From positions 2,797,773 through 2,861,772 of the forward strand of contig CAJSYZ010000007.1 of assembly GCA_910574455.1 (NCBI GenBank): a stretch of DNA of 64,000 bases, given 5' to 3'. The stretch comes from Trichaptum fuscoviolaceum (lineage: Eukaryota; Basidiomycota; Agaricomycetes; Hymenochaetales; Trichaptaceae). Below are positions 60,817-64,000 of this stretch, one piece after another. Within the stretch, counting starts at the first letter, position 1; each line of letters opens with the position of its first letter. Made by a program: the position numbers and the translations under genes. Below the pieces are notes generated by a model. The model searched no databases. It was not told the DNA's origin and saw only the letters and a program-made list of their open reading frames with translations.

Positions 60817-61329
60817 GACTCACCCAGATGTCGCTCGCCGGAATCAAATACATATATATATTGTCATCTGGCCGCTTGCTTTCAGCCCCGACTGCGATCA
60901 TCGCCGCAAAGCGCAACCCTCCGTCGACAGGGCCCTTACTCTTGCGCTGCACCAATGCCGCTCGCCGGGAGCAAATACATATAGATATTGCCATCTTGGC
61001 AATGGCTCTCGTGGCCGTTTGATGGTGTTGTGGGGGTTCATGGTGTCCCTGTTCTTCACGTGCGACATTTAGAATTGAAATATATGTAGAAGTGCCAGAC
61101 TCACCCAGATGTTGCTCACCGGAAGCAAAACCATATATATATTGCCATCCGGGACAAGCAAAGCATGGTCTTGCAGGTAGTCTTGAAGTCGAAGCCCTTG
61201 CTTGTGTGCCGCTCACCGGGAGCAAATACATATATATATTGTCATCTATGGCATCCCCGGATTCAGAATTCAGAATGTCATAAAGGTACACATGTAATGG
61301 GGTAACTCACCGGAAAGGGATACATGCAG
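60817..61329 (-). repeat. Repeated micro-exon-like modules, copy B
   Basis: Same four 29-base modules and flanking AG/GTGAGC contexts as copy A. The TATAAAG lies at about 61356-61364 on the minus strand. Confidence 0.6.
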
Positions 61330-61714
61330 AAGAGAGCGACGCAGGAAAGACGAGGCTTTATATCGAGAGCTCCGAAGCGAGATCTCCGGTGCTCGCTTAG
61401 TGCTCAGGGTCGAGTTTCGGGCTCATTCCCTCAATTATTCGAGCATTTTAATGTCAATATCTATGTCCTATAATACAGATGGAAGCTGTAATTACTTTGA
61501 AAGTCCTAAACCAATGCAATCGAAGGAGAAACTGCAGAAATCTGCACCGCCAAAAATGGATTACGTAAGCAGGGTCAATGCGTGCTGCCAATCCTGGCTC
61601 AACCTCCTGCTCTTCGACTATGACCTGCGAGCAGGCCATTGAGCCTATCTCACTGCACACAACCTCTGGAATTCAGCTTTCCATCGCCATATTCCTCTAC
61701 AACAGCATGCAAGT

Positions 61715-62464
61715 CTATGCTGCCCTGCATCTCAGCCCCGAAATCCAGACACGGAGAGGTGAGTGCTCTCCCGGCCTCTCGCACCTCCTTCCAAGGCTTG
61801 CAGTGCTCGGGACACTATCCACGTCTGATGGAAGGTCCTGAAACACCTGGAAGGCCTCTAGGGTGGACGTAATACCACCCGCTAAGCGAAATGTGCGAGC
61901 AAAACCATCCAAATTGCAGAATCTCCGGGTGAGCTCCTCCAAGCTGCTGTAGGCCTGTTTGGCACACATTGACAACATACCTAGCTTTTGTGTCGAATTA
62001 CTGACTATTGAAGCATCAAGTACATACCCCAAGCTTCGAAGATCAACCACCCCGCCGCCCCCAAGCTCACAAACTCGACCCGGGCATGCCGTGCAACTGC
62101 AGCACGGCTCATACCTCCCATTCACTCGGATGAAGTCTTCCATACTTCGCATCGCACTTTTTGCATCAGAAACCAGGGGTTCAGGGTCTCGGCTATACTG
62201 TGAGAATGCTGCTAGTGCGTAGCCGCTGTCTGCAATGCCCGGAAGCTGTATTTTTGCGAGCACTTTGCTGTCTGCACAGAGAGTGCATTTGGCATATTCT
62301 GAGCTCTTTCGCTGCTTTCTGGAGGATTGGAGGGTGCTGGAGAGGTCGGGGAGCATTGCTGGAGGTCGTTGCAAGTGGTTTGACGGACGGGAGGGGAGGG
62401 ACAGCTGCACGGCGCTCGAAACACTCATCCGGAGGTATGCCCGGGTACTGTAGAAATTGGCCAT
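61715..62464 (-). CDS. Unrecognised cysteine-containing protein, copy B
   Basis: Same uninterrupted 249-codon frame as 24980-25729 with no difference noticed. Confidence 0.45.
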   Translation of the reverse strand: MANFYSTRAYLRMSVSSAVQLSLPSRPSNHLQRPPAMLPDLSSTLQSSRKQRKSSEYAKCTLCADSKVLAKIQLPGIADSGYALAAFSQYSRDPEPLVSDAKSAMRSMEDFIRVNGRYEPCCSCTACPGRVCELGGGGVVDLRSLGYVLDASIVSNSTQKLGMLSMCAKQAYSSLEELTRRFCNLDGFARTFRLAGGITSTLEAFQVFQDLPSDVDSVPSTASLGRRCERPGEHSPLRVWISGLRCRAA

Positions 62465-62706
62465 TCTTCTTTGCTTGGCTTTTTCTCCTATGTCGTAAAT
62501 GAGTCAGTGGGTATCGGCCGATTCTCTCTCTCTCGTGTTCTGTCTGACGGAGTCTGTAGCTTTTTGAAGGTATAAATACTGACCCATTCTATCCCCAAGT
62601 TCCTCAGGCTCTTTGCCATCTCTTCCCTCTTCCTTCATCTTCTACTCTCGCACTCGCAGCTCTACTGATTTAAGACCTAGATGCTACTGTGTCTGTAGTC
62701 AGACAA

Positions 62707-63052
62707 ATGATAGTGAGTATTTACTTATTACAATGTTTGTTGCTTTCTAACTAGCTTTACTAGAAAGTATTTCCTGCTGCAATAGACAAGATTCATGTGA
62801 GTCTCCTTATTTATTATATACTTAATTTACAATACTGATTTTGCTTCAATATACTAGTGCCCTAGTCCGACAGCAACCCTCTCGAAATTGTTGTAAGCAT
62901 CTGTAACTTGGCTTCCTTTGTCTGTGCGTGTGCTTCAAGATTCAAGTTGGGCGTCTGTCCCTGAAGCGCCGACAAGGTCGTTGCGCAACTTCAACTTGCG
63001 TCTGTACTACAACCACCTTGATCTCCGTTTGGCTTGTTGCAGACTTGTCTAG
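62707..63052 (+). CDS. Possible 27-aa micro-protein or spliced RNA, copy B
   Basis: Splice sites, frame and stop match 25975-26320, but residues differ (MIKVFPAAIDKIH, then CPSPTATLSKLL). It lies in the most diverged patch between the copies. TATA box at 62571-62578. Confidence 0.35.
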
Positions 63053-63245
63053 TTCTCTGTCTCTGTCAAATGTGTGAACTAGGTCAGTCGTTGCCTATAC
63101 TAGATACCAGAGCTCTGGTGGAAGCCACGGGTAGCCGAATGTAGCACCTACCGTCGAGGAGCTACGCCTAGCGGACGCAAGGCGCACCGTCTTGCGCACT
63201 TTGGCGCTTGCGCGCACATCGACTCGGGCCGTGTGCCAGTGAGAA

Positions 63246-63726
63246 GGCGGGCAGAAAAGTAGGGCATGCAAAGCGTCGAAAGAGACCAAACACGACTTGC
63301 CGCCTCCGGTGATAGATGCAATTGTAGGACCACCTGGTGTAGGCAAGACCGCTCTCGAGCCTCGTGAAACGATACACAGACCAGTCTCTGAGCAGTGGGA
63401 AGAAGAGGCATTTGACCCTATGATCGACATTGGAAAGGTTGCTGACCTGGCTTTCAAATGGTTTGCTTGCGACAACTCATGGCTGATCCTTCAGGTACAA
63501 TTCGAATTTCTCAACATTCTTCAGGCTCACGGTTTCCCGAGGGACATTCTTGTCTTCACGCATCTTGACCCCAGTCGCAAGCAGTCCACATGCTCAACGG
63601 TCGATATCCAGATGGAGAAATACAGAACCTATCCCGTCCTCTGGTTGCAGGACCTCACGCCCCGAGAGGAAGTACGCGCTTCTAAATGAAAGCGCAATCG
63701 CATTGTCACTGTATAGTTATTGATCT
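63246..63726 (+). pseudogene. BMS1: BMS1 fragment, copy B
   Basis: Same broken fragment as 26515-26995, with one G fewer in the run just upstream (near 63229). The shared lesions show decay before duplication. Confidence 0.85.
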
Positions 63727-64000
63727 TCAGGATGTTGGGAGTACCTTCGCAGTCCTGGCCGACTGCCTTGCAAAGTCGGTGTTGCGGCGACCGATATTGC
63801 TACGGGCTTGTGCGCACATGACCGCACAAAGGTGAGGGTGTTTGGATAGACGGCAACCTGTATGAATCCAGGTTCTGGCCTCGCTAACATTGCCTCGAAC
63901 TATCTCATCAATGGAGGATGCTAATCGAGATGAACTGAAGCAAATCAGTTGCGACTCGCAATCGCGCACATTGGCTAGAGAAGTTCACCGGTATGAGGTA
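63727..64000. other. Unassigned end of window, equivalent of 26996-27269
   Basis: No gene recognised; matches copy A to the last base. Confidence 0.4.

Larger units (their letters stand above)
29151..64000. repeat. Copy B of the tandem duplication (truncated by the window)
   Basis: This repeats copy A and stops at the base equivalent to about 27269 of copy A. It differs mainly in carrying three trypsin-like gene units (34.6-45.5 kb) where copy A has one, and in many one-base indels. A further repeat beyond the window cannot be excluded. Confidence 0.95.

Noticed and set aside
1..64000. tRNA or rRNA genes
   Set aside because: No cloverleaf with A and B boxes and no rRNA core sequence was recognised on either strand.

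Overview
The window looks like nuclear DNA of a mushroom-forming fungus (Basidiomycota, Agaricomycetes). Genes are split by many 45-60 bp GT-AG introns. One gene is a Plavaka-type transposase, and others belong to an intron-rich trypsin-like (PA clan) family that I associate with agaricomycetes. No bacterial, viral or organellar signature was seen.

Layout: the window is a direct tandem duplication. Copy A (1-29150) and copy B (29151-64000, running off the end) are almost identical base for base. The unit order is: the 5' part of a CRAL-TRIO/RhoGAP gene (minus strand); an unrecognised coiled-coil gene (minus); one or more multi-exon trypsin-like genes (minus); a second, more diverged trypsin-like gene (minus); a dead LINE fragment (plus); a Plavaka transposase (minus) divergent from a long companion gene (plus); an acidic hexamer repeat; three blocks of local repeats including repeated micro-exons; an unrecognised cysteine-containing gene (minus); a 27-codon, four-exon micro-gene (plus); a dead BMS1 fragment (plus); then RhoGAP again. 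The RhoGAP gene at 27881-30701 spans the A/B boundary and is complete.

Main difference: copy A has one trypsin-like gene where copy B has three in tandem (units starting at about 34.6, 38.2 and 42.2 kb). The offset between copies jumps by exactly two units (7,578 bp), and copy A is a unit-1/unit-3 hybrid, so one state arose from the other by unequal exchange inside the array. The middle unit also carries a tandem array of four phase-0 exons.

Most unusual signal: from about 5.2 to 18.8 kb (and its copy) the DNA is full of 9-bp near-palindromes of one form, ACT-N-S-N'-AGT, with all four choices of N present (ACTASTAGT, ACTCSGAGT, ACTGSCAGT, ACTTSAAGT), plus a 13-bp relative ACTCAGGCTGAGT. They lie in promoters, introns and coding exons, some sit exactly on splice junctions, and related hexamers are present or absent between otherwise identical sequences. 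This behaves like a family of very short insertable words and is the best candidate for an undescribed system.

Caution: many single-base indels separate the copies and break different paralogues at different places. That pattern suits consensus errors as well as real decay, and the whole duplication could partly be an assembly effect (for example two nuclei of a dikaryon joined in tandem).
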